Assembly: GCA_937858775.1 (NCBI GenBank)
Contig: CALLYX010000227.1
Coordinates: 1-9,735 of the forward strand
Reading direction: 5' to 3'
Source of the DNA: an uncultured bacterium
GTDB taxonomy: Bacteria > Auribacterota > Tritonobacteria > UBA1439
Length of the DNA stretch: 9,735 nucleotides
Part shown: piece after piece, positions 1 to 6,432 of the stretch
Position numbering within the stretch: position 1 is the first letter of the stretch
Layout: the number at the start of each line of letters is the position of its first letter
The notes under the pieces: model-generated
Seen by the model: only the letters and a program-made list of their open reading frames with translations
The model's database searches: none
What the model was told of the DNA's origin: nothing
Made by a program: the position numbers and the translations under genes

Positions 1-250
1 AATCGGGCCGGGCCGGACGAAGGCAGTCGGGGCACGTCACAGGGTGCAATCGCACCCGTTCTGACTCGATGCGGGCGTGAGTCTCCGCAGAAGAGACCCC
101 CGAATTCTGCCGGAAATCCGCCCCGCAGCCCAACGACATCAGCCCGATGCAGCGGCTGTGCCAGCCCCGGTCGATGCTCAGGGGGGCAAGCTCTACCACT
201 TCTTCTTCGTTAGAGCCGCGTGTCACCACCGCGTTGAGCTTGAGCCGGGC
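1..250 (-). pseudogene. moaA: MoaA-like radical SAM protein, internal fragment
   Basis: Read on the minus strand, this stretch is an open frame with no stop. It gives KLNAVVTRGSNEEEVVELA, then IDRGWHSR, then GADFRQNSGVSSAETHARIE. This order matches the middle of MoaA, the GTP 3',8-cyclase of molybdenum cofactor synthesis (VKLNxVVxRGxND-E, then the RFIExMPxG strand, then a VSSAE-type segment). Both ends are missing: the left end runs off the window and the upstream end stops at the junction with ilvD near 245-263. Three normally conserved positions are changed, because the family's RFIExMP reads RCIGLMS here. That suggests decay or sequence error. Codon choice (GAA, GTA, TCT, ACT, AAT) is less GC-biased than in the neighbouring genes, so the fragment looks foreign to them. 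Family assignment is from motif recognition only. Confidence 0.62.
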
Positions 251-262
251 GTAGTACCGGGC

Positions 263-1435
263 GCGTTCGAGGCGATCGGGCGCTTCAAGGCGGGCGAGAT
301 CGACGAGGGGGAACTCCGCGAGCTCGAGATGCGGGCGTGTCCGGGGCCCGGCTCCTGCCAGGGGATGTACACGGCGAACACGATGGCCTGCCTGACCGAG
401 GCGATGGGCCTGTCGCTCCCCGGCTGCGCCACCGCGCCCGCCGTCGCCGCGGAGAAGCTCCGCATCGCCCAGGAGAGCGGCGAGCGCGCGGTCGCGCTCG
501 TGCGGGAGGGCCTCGCCGCCCGCGCCGTCGCAGGGGCGGCCGCCTTCTCGAACGCCGTCCGCGCGGACATGGCGCTCGGGGGCTCGACGAACACCGTCCT
601 CCACCTCCCGGCGATCGCGCACGAGGCGGGGGTGGACCTCCCGCTCGGGATCTTCGACCGGCTGTCGAGGTCGACGCCGCACATCGCGGAGATGCTTCCG
701 TCCGGCCGCTGGTGCCTCGAGGACCTTCATCGCGCGGGCGGGATCCCGGCGGTCCTATCCGTGCTGGGCGGCATGATCGTGGAGAGCCCGACCGTGGGCG
801 GGCGCGGGATACGCGAGATAGCGCGCTCGGGCGTCGTCCGCGACAGCGAGGTGATCAGGCCGCTGGAAAAGGCGCACAGCCCCGAGGGGGGGATCGCGAT
901 CCTCCGCGGCAACATCGCCCCGGACGGGGCGGTCGTCAAGCAGAGCGCGGTGAAGCCCGCCCTGAGGAGGTTCGAGGGGCGCGCGGCGGTCTTCGACGGA
1001 GAGGAGCAGGCGATGAAAGCCGTCATGGCCGGGCGGATCGGGCCGGGGACGGTGATCGTGGTCCGCTACGAGGGCCCGAAAGGCGGCCCGGGCATGCGGG
1101 AGATGCTCTCCCTCACCGCGGCGATCGTGGGCCTCGGCCTCGCCGACGACGTCGCGCTGGTCACCGACGGGAGGTTCTCGGGGGGCACGCAGGGCCCGTG
1201 CGTAGGGCATGTCTCCCCCGAGGCGATGGAGGGCGGCCCGATAGCGCTGGTGCGCGACGGGGACCGGATCGGGATCGACATGCCGGGGAGAACCCTGGGG
1301 GTCGCCGTCGGCGAGCGGGAACTCTCCGCCCGCCGGAGGGCGTGGAAGCCCCCGGCCCCGAAGGCGGCGGGCGGCTACCTGGCGCGTTACGCCAGATCGG
1401 TCACATCCGCCTCGACGGGGGCCATCTGCGTGTAG
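263..1435 (+). CDS. ilvD: Dihydroxy-acid dehydratase, 5'-truncated
   Basis: IlvD dehydrates 2,3-dihydroxy-3-methylbutanoate and 2,3-dihydroxy-3-methylpentanoate to the 2-keto acids leading to valine and isoleucine, using an Fe-S cluster in the cytoplasm. Recognisable homology starts near 263 with FEAIGRFKAG. It continues through the cluster-ligand motif CPGPGSCQGMYTANTMACL, the DMALGGSTNT motif, EGPKGGPGMREML, the active-site serine loop DGRFSGGTQGPCVGHVSPEA, and an SASTGAIC end. From CPGPGSC to the stop the length is normal for the roughly 550-residue family, so about 165 N-terminal residues are missing. The missing part includes the PNCDK-type cysteine that also binds the cluster. The frame is open back to a GTG at 77, but bases 77-250 encode no IlvD sequence and instead carry a MoaA fragment on the other strand. 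The fragment as it stands would not be functional. The intact gene probably heads the operon with ilvB. Confidence 0.9.
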   Translation, partial: AFEAIGRFKAGEIDEGELRELEMRACPGPGSCQGMYTANTMACLTEAMGLSLPGCATAPAVAAEKLRIAQESGERAVALVREGLAARAVAGAAAFSNAVRADMALGGSTNTVLHLPAIAHEAGVDLPLGIFDRLSRSTPHIAEMLPSGRWCLEDLHRAGGIPAVLSVLGGMIVESPTVGGRGIREIARSGVVRDSEVIRPLEKAHSPEGGIAILRGNIAPDGAVVKQSAVKPALRRFEGRAAVFDGEEQAMKAVMAGRIGPGTVIVVRYEGPKGGPGMREMLSLTAAIVGLGLADDVALVTDGRFSGGTQGPCVGHVSPEAMEGGPIALVRDGDRIGIDMPGRTLGVAVGERELSARRRAWKPPAPKAAGGYLARYARSVTSASTGAICV

Positions 1436-1448
1436 CGGCGGCAGGCCC

Positions 1449-1487
1449 CGGGCCGCGATCGCCCGCCGGCACGCATTGCGCGGCCCG
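1449..1487 (+). repeat. GC-rich inverted repeat in ilvD-ilvB spacer
   Basis: A perfect 9-bp inverted repeat, CGGGCCGCG at 1449-1457 and CGCGGCCCG at 1479-1487, encloses a 21-nt loop. It ends 5 nt before the AGGAG ribosome binding site of ilvB. No T-run follows, so it is not a standard rho-independent terminator. It could stabilise processed mRNA ends or affect ilvB translation. Chance palindromes are frequent at this GC content. Confidence 0.4.
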
Positions 1488-1508
1488 CCGACAGGAGTCC
1501 GGAAAGAA

Positions 1509-3236
1509 ATGAAAGGCTGCGAGATCGTAGTCGACGCGCTGCTCAGGGAAAAGGTCGAGGTCGTCTTCGGATACCCCGGCGGCTCGGTGATGGATATCTT
1601 CGACGCCCTCTACGAGGCGCCGATCAGGTTCATCCTCACCCGCCACGAACAGGCGGCGGCCCACGCCGCCGACGGCTACGCCCGCGCCAGCGGCCGGGCC
1701 GGGGTCTGCATCGCGACCTCGGGCCCCGGCGCAACCAACCTGGTCACGGGGATCGCCACCGCCGCCATGGACTCCATCCCGCTCGTCGCCCTCACCGGCC
1801 AGGTCTCGACGCCGATGATCGGGAACGACGCCTTCCAGGAGGCCGACATCGTCGGCATCACGCGGCCCATCACCAAGCACAACTACCTCGTGAACCGGGT
1901 CGAGGACCTGCCGCGCATCCTGAAGGAGGCGTTCGTCATCGCCACGACGGGGCGCCCGGGGCCGGTCCTGATAGATCTCCCCAAGGACATCCTGAGGGCG
2001 GAGACGTCGGTCCCTTACCCCTCCACGGTCAAGCTGCGCGGCTACAAGCCGACGTACGAGGGGCACCCCCAGCAGATCAAACGGGCCGCGTCGGAGATCT
2101 CGAAGGCGAAAAGGCCGGTCATGTACGTGGGGGGGGGCGCCATCATCTCGGGCGCCGACAAGGAGGTCGCCGCCCTCGCGGTCAAGGGCGGGATCCCCGT
2201 CACCACCACCCTGATGGGGCTCGGGGCGTTCCCCGAGACGCACGCCCTCTCCCTCGGCATGCTCGGCATGCACGGGACCGTCTACGCCAACTACGCGATC
2301 GCGGAGGCGGACCTGATCATCGCCATCGGCGCCCGGTTCGACGACCGGGTCACCGGCAGGCTCTCCACCTTCGCCCCCCAGGCGCGCATCATCCACGTGG
2401 ACATAGACCCGACCTCGGTCCACAAGAACGTCAAGGTCGACGTCCCGATCGTGGGCGACGTGAAGCAGGTCCTGCGGGAGCTCGTCAAGCTCGTCAAGCA
2501 GTGCGACGACGCGGCCTGGATCGCGAAGATCGAGGAGTGGAAACGGAAGCATCCGCTCTCCTACAGCCGGAAGGGCGGGGGGCTCAAGCCCCAGTTCGTC
2601 ATCGAGAAGCTCAGGGAGCTCACGGGGGGGGATGCGATCATCGCCACCGACGTCGGCCAGCACCAGATGTGGGCGGGCCAATACTGCAAGGTCGTCAAGC
2701 CGCGCACATTCCTGACCTCGGGGGGGCTGGGCACGATGGGCTACGGCTTCCCTGCGGGGCTCGGGGCCCAGGCGGCGTTCCCGAAGCGGCTCGTCGTCGT
2801 CATCTCCGGCGACGGGAGCTTCCAGATGAACATCCAGGAACTCAGCACCGCCGTCAACTGCGACCTCCCGGTGAAGGTCCTCATCCTGAACAACCACTAC
2901 CTCGGGATGGTCCGGCAGTGGCAGCAGCTCTTCTACCGGAAGCGCTACTCCGCCACCTGCCTCGCCCGGAACATGATGTGCCCCGCGATCTGCAACGGCA
3001 CGGCGGGGAAGTGCCCGCCCTACATACCCGACTTCGTCAAGGTCGCGGAGGCGTACGGGGCCGCCGGGATGCGCGTGAAGACGGAGGGGGAGGTCGTCCC
3101 GGCCCTCCGCGACGCGTTCAAGACGAGGAAACCGGTGGTCGTGGATTTCGAGGTCGCCCACGAGGAGAACGTGTTCCCGATGGTCCCGGCGGGGGCGTCG
3201 GTGACGGAGATGATCGAGGGCGTGGAGCTGGTCTGA
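1509..3236 (+). CDS. ilvB: Acetolactate synthase large (catalytic) subunit
   Basis: This enzyme condenses pyruvate with pyruvate or 2-ketobutyrate, using thiamine diphosphate (ThDP), Mg and FAD. It catalyses the first common step of valine, leucine and isoleucine synthesis. The product is 575 aa, normal for the family. The N-terminal ThDP-binding PYR domain has FGYPGGSVMDIFDAL and the RHEQAAAHAADGYARASG motif, whose Glu47 is the expected catalytic glutamate. The central FAD/transhydrogenase-like domain spans roughly residues 190-340, with GARFDDRVTGRL near its end. The C-terminal ThDP-binding domain has GDGSFQMNIQEL (GDG at 434-436) and the downstream NN pair of the ThDP motif. The ATG at 1509 is chosen because homology begins there (MKGCEIVVDALL) and AGGAG lies at 1493-1497. 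An in-frame ATG at 1476 would add 11 unconserved residues. An unusual insert with cysteines 484, 491, 495 and 502 sits before DFVKVAEAYG. The gene pairs with ilvN downstream. Confidence 0.96.
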   Translation: MKGCEIVVDALLREKVEVVFGYPGGSVMDIFDALYEAPIRFILTRHEQAAAHAADGYARASGRAGVCIATSGPGATNLVTGIATAAMDSIPLVALTGQVSTPMIGNDAFQEADIVGITRPITKHNYLVNRVEDLPRILKEAFVIATTGRPGPVLIDLPKDILRAETSVPYPSTVKLRGYKPTYEGHPQQIKRAASEISKAKRPVMYVGGGAIISGADKEVAALAVKGGIPVTTTLMGLGAFPETHALSLGMLGMHGTVYANYAIAEADLIIAIGARFDDRVTGRLSTFAPQARIIHVDIDPTSVHKNVKVDVPIVGDVKQVLRELVKLVKQCDDAAWIAKIEEWKRKHPLSYSRKGGGLKPQFVIEKLRELTGGDAIIATDVGQHQMWAGQYCKVVKPRTFLTSGGLGTMGYGFPAGLGAQAAFPKRLVVVISGDGSFQMNIQELSTAVNCDLPVKVLILNNHYLGMVRQWQQLFYRKRYSATCLARNMMCPAICNGTAGKCPPYIPDFVKVAEAYGAAGMRVKTEGEVVPALRDAFKTRKPVVVDFEVAHEENVFPMVPAGASVTEMIEGVELV

Positions 3237-3258
3237 GCGCGGCCGCGGGGGCCCGCGC
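3237..3258 (+). repeat. GC-rich inverted repeat in ilvB-ilvN spacer
   Basis: GCGCGG at 3237-3242 can pair with CCGCGC at 3253-3258 across a 10-nt loop, directly after the ilvB stop codon. It is short, and expected fairly often at this base composition. It is listed because the other spacers in the operon have comparable structures. Confidence 0.25.
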
Positions 3259-3265
3259 CGTTATG

Positions 3266-3274
3266 TGATATACT
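3266..3274 (+). promoter_or_regulatory. Possible extended -10 element upstream of ilvN
   Basis: TGATATACT combines a TGn extension with TATACT, a one-mismatch version of TATAAT, inside a small AT-rich island in otherwise GC-rich DNA. No -35 hexamer is visible 16 to 18 bp upstream. Initiation about 7 bp downstream would leave a leader of only 12 to 15 nt before the ATG at 3295. It could be a weak internal promoter or simply spacer sequence. Confidence 0.25.
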
Positions 3275-3294
3275 TCCAGGACGGGTATCGCGAG

Positions 3295-3768
3295 ATGAAA
3301 CACACGATCAGCGTGCTGGTGGAGAACAAGTTCGGGGTCCTCGCCCGGATCGCCGGCCTCTTCAGCGGCCGCGGCTACAACATCGACAGCCTCTCCGTCG
3401 CGGAGACGATCGACCCGACGGTCTCGCGCATGACCATCGTCGCCCACGGCGACGACCGCGTCATCGAGCAGATAACGAAACAGCTCAACAAGCTCGTCGA
3501 CGTGATCAAGGTCCAGGAGTACGCCGAGGGCGACTCGCTCGAGCGGGAGCTCGTCCTCGCCAAGGTCCACACCGGCGCCCAGACCCGCTCTGAGGTGATG
3601 CAGATCGTCTCGATCTTCCGCGGGAAGATCGTGGACGTCGGGCACGAGTTCGTGACGGTGGAGCTCACGGGGACCGAGGACAAGGTCGAGGCGATGCTCG
3701 GCCTCCTGAAGCCGTTCGGCATCAGGGAGGTCGTCAGGACAGGCACGATCGCGATAGCGAGGAAGTGA
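3295..3768 (+). CDS. ilvN: Acetolactate synthase small (regulatory) subunit
   Basis: This subunit binds the IlvB catalytic subunit, raises its activity and, in the family, confers feedback inhibition by valine. The product is 157 aa, typical of the short bacterial type. An N-terminal ACT domain covers about residues 3-75 (KHTISVLVENKFGVLARIAGLFSGRGYNIDSL, read here in two parts: ISVLVENKFGVLARIAGLF and SGRGYNIDSLSV). The C-terminal domain begins with ELVLAKVHTG and ends with GIREVVRTGTIAIAR. The ATG at 3295 is preferred because family homology starts at MKHTISVLVEN. An in-frame GTG at 3265 would add ten residues, but it lies within the possible -10 element and has no better ribosome binding site. 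No strong Shine-Dalgarno precedes 3295; AGGA at 3278-3281 is rather distant. It lies 58 bp after ilvB. Confidence 0.95.
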   Translation: MKHTISVLVENKFGVLARIAGLFSGRGYNIDSLSVAETIDPTVSRMTIVAHGDDRVIEQITKQLNKLVDVIKVQEYAEGDSLERELVLAKVHTGAQTRSEVMQIVSIFRGKIVDVGHEFVTVELTGTEDKVEAMLGLLKPFGIREVVRTGTIAIARK

Positions 3769-3782
3769 GGAACGGGACGGAG

Positions 3783-3810
3783 CGCGGGGCCCGCGGGCCG
3801 GGCCGCCGCG
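3783..3810 (+). repeat. GC-rich palindrome in ilvN-ilvC spacer
   Basis: A perfect 12-nt palindrome, GGCCCGCGGGCC, occupies 3788-3799. CGCGG at 3783-3787 and CCGCG at 3806-3810 can pair around it. It sits just upstream of the strong ilvC ribosome binding site. No T-run follows. Function is unknown, and it may be a composition effect. Confidence 0.35.
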
Positions 3811-3814
3811 TAAA

Positions 3815-3821
3815 AGGAGGG
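3815..3821 (+). promoter_or_regulatory. Strong Shine-Dalgarno of ilvC
   Basis: AGGAGGG lies 4 nt before the ATG at 3826. It is the closest match to the anti-Shine-Dalgarno consensus in the operon and fixes the ilvC start. This fits the high expression usual for ketol-acid reductoisomerase. Confidence 0.8.
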
Positions 3822-3825
3822 TGAG

Positions 3826-4821
3826 ATGACCAAAATGTACTACGACAAGGACGCCGACATCCGCGCCCTCGCCGGGAAGACGATCGCCATCCTCGGCTAC
3901 GGCAGCCAGGGGCACGCGCAGGCCCAGAACCTGCGCGACAGCGGCGTCAAGGTGATCGTGAGCGAGCTCGAGGGCACCCCCAACCACGCCCAGGCGGTGA
4001 AGGAGGGATTCAAGCCGCTGGGGGCCGCCGAGGCGGCCAAGAACGCCGACATCGTCCACTTCCTCCTCCCCGACGAGGTCCAGGCGAAGGTCTACCAGGA
4101 GGCGGTGCGCCCCGCCCTGAAGAAGGGGATGGCCCTCGCCTTCTCGCACGGCTTCAACATCCACTTCGGGCGCATCGTCCCCCCCGGCGACGTGGACGTA
4201 TACATGGTCGCCCCCAAGGGGCCGGGCCACCTCGTCCGCCGCGTATTCGCCGAGGGCAGGGGCGTGCCGTGCCTCATCGCCGTCCACCAGGACGCCACGA
4301 GGAAGGCGAAGAAGCTCGCCCTCGCCCACGCGCGCGGCGTCGGCGGCACGCGGGCGGGCGCCATCGAGACGACGTTCGCCGAGGAGACGGAGACCGACCT
4401 GTTCGGCGAGCAGTGCGTCCTCTGCGGCGGCCTGACCGAGCTCATCCGCGCCGGCTTCGACACGCTCGTCGAGGCGGGCTACCAGCCCGAGATCGCCTAC
4501 TTCGAGTGCCTCCACGAGATGAAGCTGATCGTGGACCTGATGTACGAGAACGGCATCCAGAACATGCGCCACTCGATAAGCGACACCGCGGAGTACGGCG
4601 ACGTCACCCGCGGCTCGAGGATCATCACCGCCGAGACGCGCGCCGAGATGAGGCGGATACTCAGGGAGATCCAGACCGGGGAGTTCGCGCGCGAGTGGAT
4701 CCTCGAGAACATGGCGGGGCGCCCCGTCTACAACGCCCTCGTCCGCCGCGGGAAGGCCCACCTGATAGAGACGGTCGGCGCCAAGCTGCGCGGAATGATG
4801 TCGTGGATAGGGAAGAAATGA
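3826..4821 (+). CDS. ilvC: Ketol-acid reductoisomerase, class I (short form)
   Basis: IlvC performs the Mg-dependent alkyl shift and NAD(P)H reduction of acetolactate and acetohydroxybutyrate to the dihydroxy acids used by IlvD. The product is 331 aa, the normal length for the short class I enzymes. A Rossmann domain (about residues 1-182) carries GYGSQGHAQAQNL at 24-36, FSHGFNIHF with His108, and VAPKGPGHLVRR. The knotted helical domain has the metal ligands Asp191 and Glu195 in ETDLFGEQ, Glu227 and Glu231 in YFECLHE, and the substrate-contact serine in SISDTAEYGD. The cofactor loop after strand 2 reads SELEGTPN at residues 46-53. The Arg and Ser residues that bind the NADPH 2'-phosphate in many class I enzymes are absent and two glutamates are present, so NADH use is plausible (inference). 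The gene is 57 bp after ilvN. Confidence 0.97.
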   Translation: MTKMYYDKDADIRALAGKTIAILGYGSQGHAQAQNLRDSGVKVIVSELEGTPNHAQAVKEGFKPLGAAEAAKNADIVHFLLPDEVQAKVYQEAVRPALKKGMALAFSHGFNIHFGRIVPPGDVDVYMVAPKGPGHLVRRVFAEGRGVPCLIAVHQDATRKAKKLALAHARGVGGTRAGAIETTFAEETETDLFGEQCVLCGGLTELIRAGFDTLVEAGYQPEIAYFECLHEMKLIVDLMYENGIQNMRHSISDTAEYGDVTRGSRIITAETRAEMRRILREIQTGEFAREWILENMAGRPVYNALVRRGKAHLIETVGAKLRGMMSWIGKK

Positions 4822-4823
4822 AA

Positions 4824-4850
4824 CCGGGGGCCCCGAATCCCGGGCCCCGG
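4824..4850 (+). repeat. GC-rich inverted repeat in ilvC-leuA spacer
   Basis: CCGGGGGCCC at 4824-4833 can pair with GGGCCCCGG at 4842-4850, leaving one unpaired G and an 8-nt loop. The hairpin starts 2 nt after the ilvC stop and ends shortly before the leuA ribosome binding region. No T-run follows, so it does not look like a standard terminator. It may protect the ilvC mRNA end or reduce read-through into leuA. Confidence 0.4.
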
Positions 4851-4864
4851 CGTAGGGGGGGGCG

Positions 4865-6406
4865 GTGACGGACCGACTCATCGTCTTCGACACGACGCTT
4901 CGCGACGGGGAGCAATCCCCCGGGGCGAGCCTGAACGAGCGGGAGAAGGTGGAGATGGCCCTCCAGCTCGCCCGGCTCCGCGTCGACGCGATAGAGGCCG
5001 GCTTTCCCGTCGCCTCCCCCGGCGACTTCTCGGCCGTGAAAAAGATAGCCGAGACGGTGAGGGGCCCGGTCATCGCCGCCCTCGCCCGCGCGCTCGAGAA
5101 GGACATAGAGACGGCGGCCCGCGCCCTGGAGGGGGCGGCGCGGCCCCGGATCCACGTCTTCCTCGCCACCTCCGGGATCCATCGGCGGTACAAGCTCAAG
5201 AAGGCGAAGGGCGAGATCCTGAAGCTGGCGGAGGGCGCCGTGCGCCTTGCGCGCAGGCACGTGGACGACGTCGAGTTCTCCCCGGAGGACGCGTCGCGGA
5301 CGGAGCCGCTCTTCCTGGCCGAGGTCGTCGAGGCGGTGATAGCGGCCGGGGCCGGCACCGTCAACATCCCCGACACCGTCGGCTACGCGACGCCCGCGGA
5401 GTTCGCGGCCCTGATCCGCGCATTGAGGGAGCGGGTCCCCTCCATCGCCAAGGCGGTCATCAGCGTCCACTGCCACAACGATCTCGGCCTCGGCGTGGCG
5501 AACTCCCTCGCCGCCATCGCCGCCGGCGCCCGGCAGGTCGAGTGCACCGTCAACGGGATCGGCGAGCGCGCCGGGAACGCCTCGCTCGAGGAGATCGTCA
5601 TGGCGGTCAAGACCCGCCCGGACATCTACCGCGTCTCGACGGGGGTCAACACGCGGCAGATCTGGAAGACCAGCCGCCTCGTGAGCCGCCTCACCGGGAT
5701 CCCGGTGCAGCCCAACAAGGCCGTCGTCGGAGACAACGCCTTCGCGCACGAATCCGGGATCCACCAGGACGGCATGCTGAAGGAGAGGCGGACGTACGAG
5801 ATAATGACCCCCGAGTCGGTCGGCTGGCGCGGCACCTCCATGGTCATGGGGAAGCACTCGGGGAGCCACGCCTTCGCCGAGCGGCTGCGGCAGCTCGGCT
5901 ACAAGCTCGCGCCCCGGGAGATCGAGCGGGCGTTCGCGGCGTTCAAGGACCTCGCCGACAAGAAGAAGTCCGTCTTCGACGACGACCTCGTCGCCCTGAT
6001 CGAGGACGAGATATCCGCGATCCCCGAGGAGTTCCGCCTGGAGTATATCGGCATCTCGAGCGGGAACCGCACCCTCCCCACCGCGACCATCCGCCTCCGC
6101 CGCGGCGGGAAGCTCCTCCAGGACGCCGCCTGCGGCGACGGCCCCGTCGACGCCGCGCTGAAGACCATCAGGCGCATCACGGGGATCGACGGCCGGCTCG
6201 CCGACTACTCCCTGCGCGCCGTCACCGGCGGGACCGACGCCCTCGGCGAGGTCACCGTCAAGGTTACGCGAGGGCGCCTCACCGAGGTCGGCCGCGGGAC
6301 CAGCACCGACGTCATCGAGGCGAGCGCCAAGGCGTACCTGAACGCAATGAACCGGATCATCTGGCGGCAGCGCCAGAGGAAGCGGACGGCGGCCCCCCGC
6401 TTCTGA
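4865..6406 (+). CDS. leuA: 2-isopropylmalate synthase
   Basis: LeuA condenses acetyl-CoA with 2-ketoisovalerate to give 2-isopropylmalate, the first committed step of leucine synthesis. It takes its keto acid from the pathway encoded upstream. The product is 513 aa, the usual size of the bacterial form with a regulatory domain. The catalytic TIM barrel opens with FDTTLRDGEQSPG at residues 8-20 and carries the metal-binding HCHND at 202-206 and GIGERAGNAS. A linker region has HESGIHQDGMLK and MGKHSGSHAF. The C-terminal LeuA allosteric domain (about residues 385-505) includes GTDALGEV and a GRGTSTDVIEASAKAYLNAMNR-type end, read as GRGTSTDVIEASAKAYLN. This domain binds leucine for feedback inhibition in the family. 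The start is GTG at 4865, behind a G-rich stretch at 4854-4862. No better start aligns with the family N-terminus. Homocitrate or citramalate synthase is less likely, given the leucine-type motifs and context. Confidence 0.95.
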   Translation: MTDRLIVFDTTLRDGEQSPGASLNEREKVEMALQLARLRVDAIEAGFPVASPGDFSAVKKIAETVRGPVIAALARALEKDIETAARALEGAARPRIHVFLATSGIHRRYKLKKAKGEILKLAEGAVRLARRHVDDVEFSPEDASRTEPLFLAEVVEAVIAAGAGTVNIPDTVGYATPAEFAALIRALRERVPSIAKAVISVHCHNDLGLGVANSLAAIAAGARQVECTVNGIGERAGNASLEEIVMAVKTRPDIYRVSTGVNTRQIWKTSRLVSRLTGIPVQPNKAVVGDNAFAHESGIHQDGMLKERRTYEIMTPESVGWRGTSMVMGKHSGSHAFAERLRQLGYKLAPREIERAFAAFKDLADKKKSVFDDDLVALIEDEISAIPEEFRLEYIGISSGNRTLPTATIRLRRGGKLLQDAACGDGPVDAALKTIRRITGIDGRLADYSLRAVTGGTDALGEVTVKVTRGRLTEVGRGTSTDVIEASAKAYLNAMNRIIWRQRQRKRTAAPRF

Positions 6407-6432
6407 TCCACCTCCATCGCTGGGTGGCCCGC

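Noticed and set aside
77..262. Using the open frame from GTG 77 as the true N-terminus of IlvD
   Set aside because: The encoded residues do not resemble IlvD, and the same bases encode a MoaA-like fragment on the other strand. The frame is open by accident.
2129..2137. G9 run in ilvB as a phase-variation tract
   Set aside because: It encodes a conserved glycine run (YVGGGAI) in a housekeeping enzyme, so the tract is explained by protein sequence and GC-rich codon choice.
1401..3161. Long minus-strand open frame opposite ilvB (586 codons)
   Set aside because: It mirrors ilvB codon structure in GC-rich DNA. Its product is a low-complexity Arg/Asp/Val-rich string without recognisable motifs, while the plus strand encodes a complete, well-conserved IlvB.
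3118..5376. Minus-strand open frame of 752 codons opposite ilvN, ilvC and leuA
   Set aside because: It spans three real genes and their spacers on the opposite strand and has no domain signature. Absence of stops follows from high GC third positions.
5542..6432. N-terminal extension of the prepilin peptidase into the leuA region
   Set aside because: The frame stays open, but the extension overlaps leuA in another frame and is Arg/Pro-rich noise. Prepilin peptidase homology begins at about 6433.
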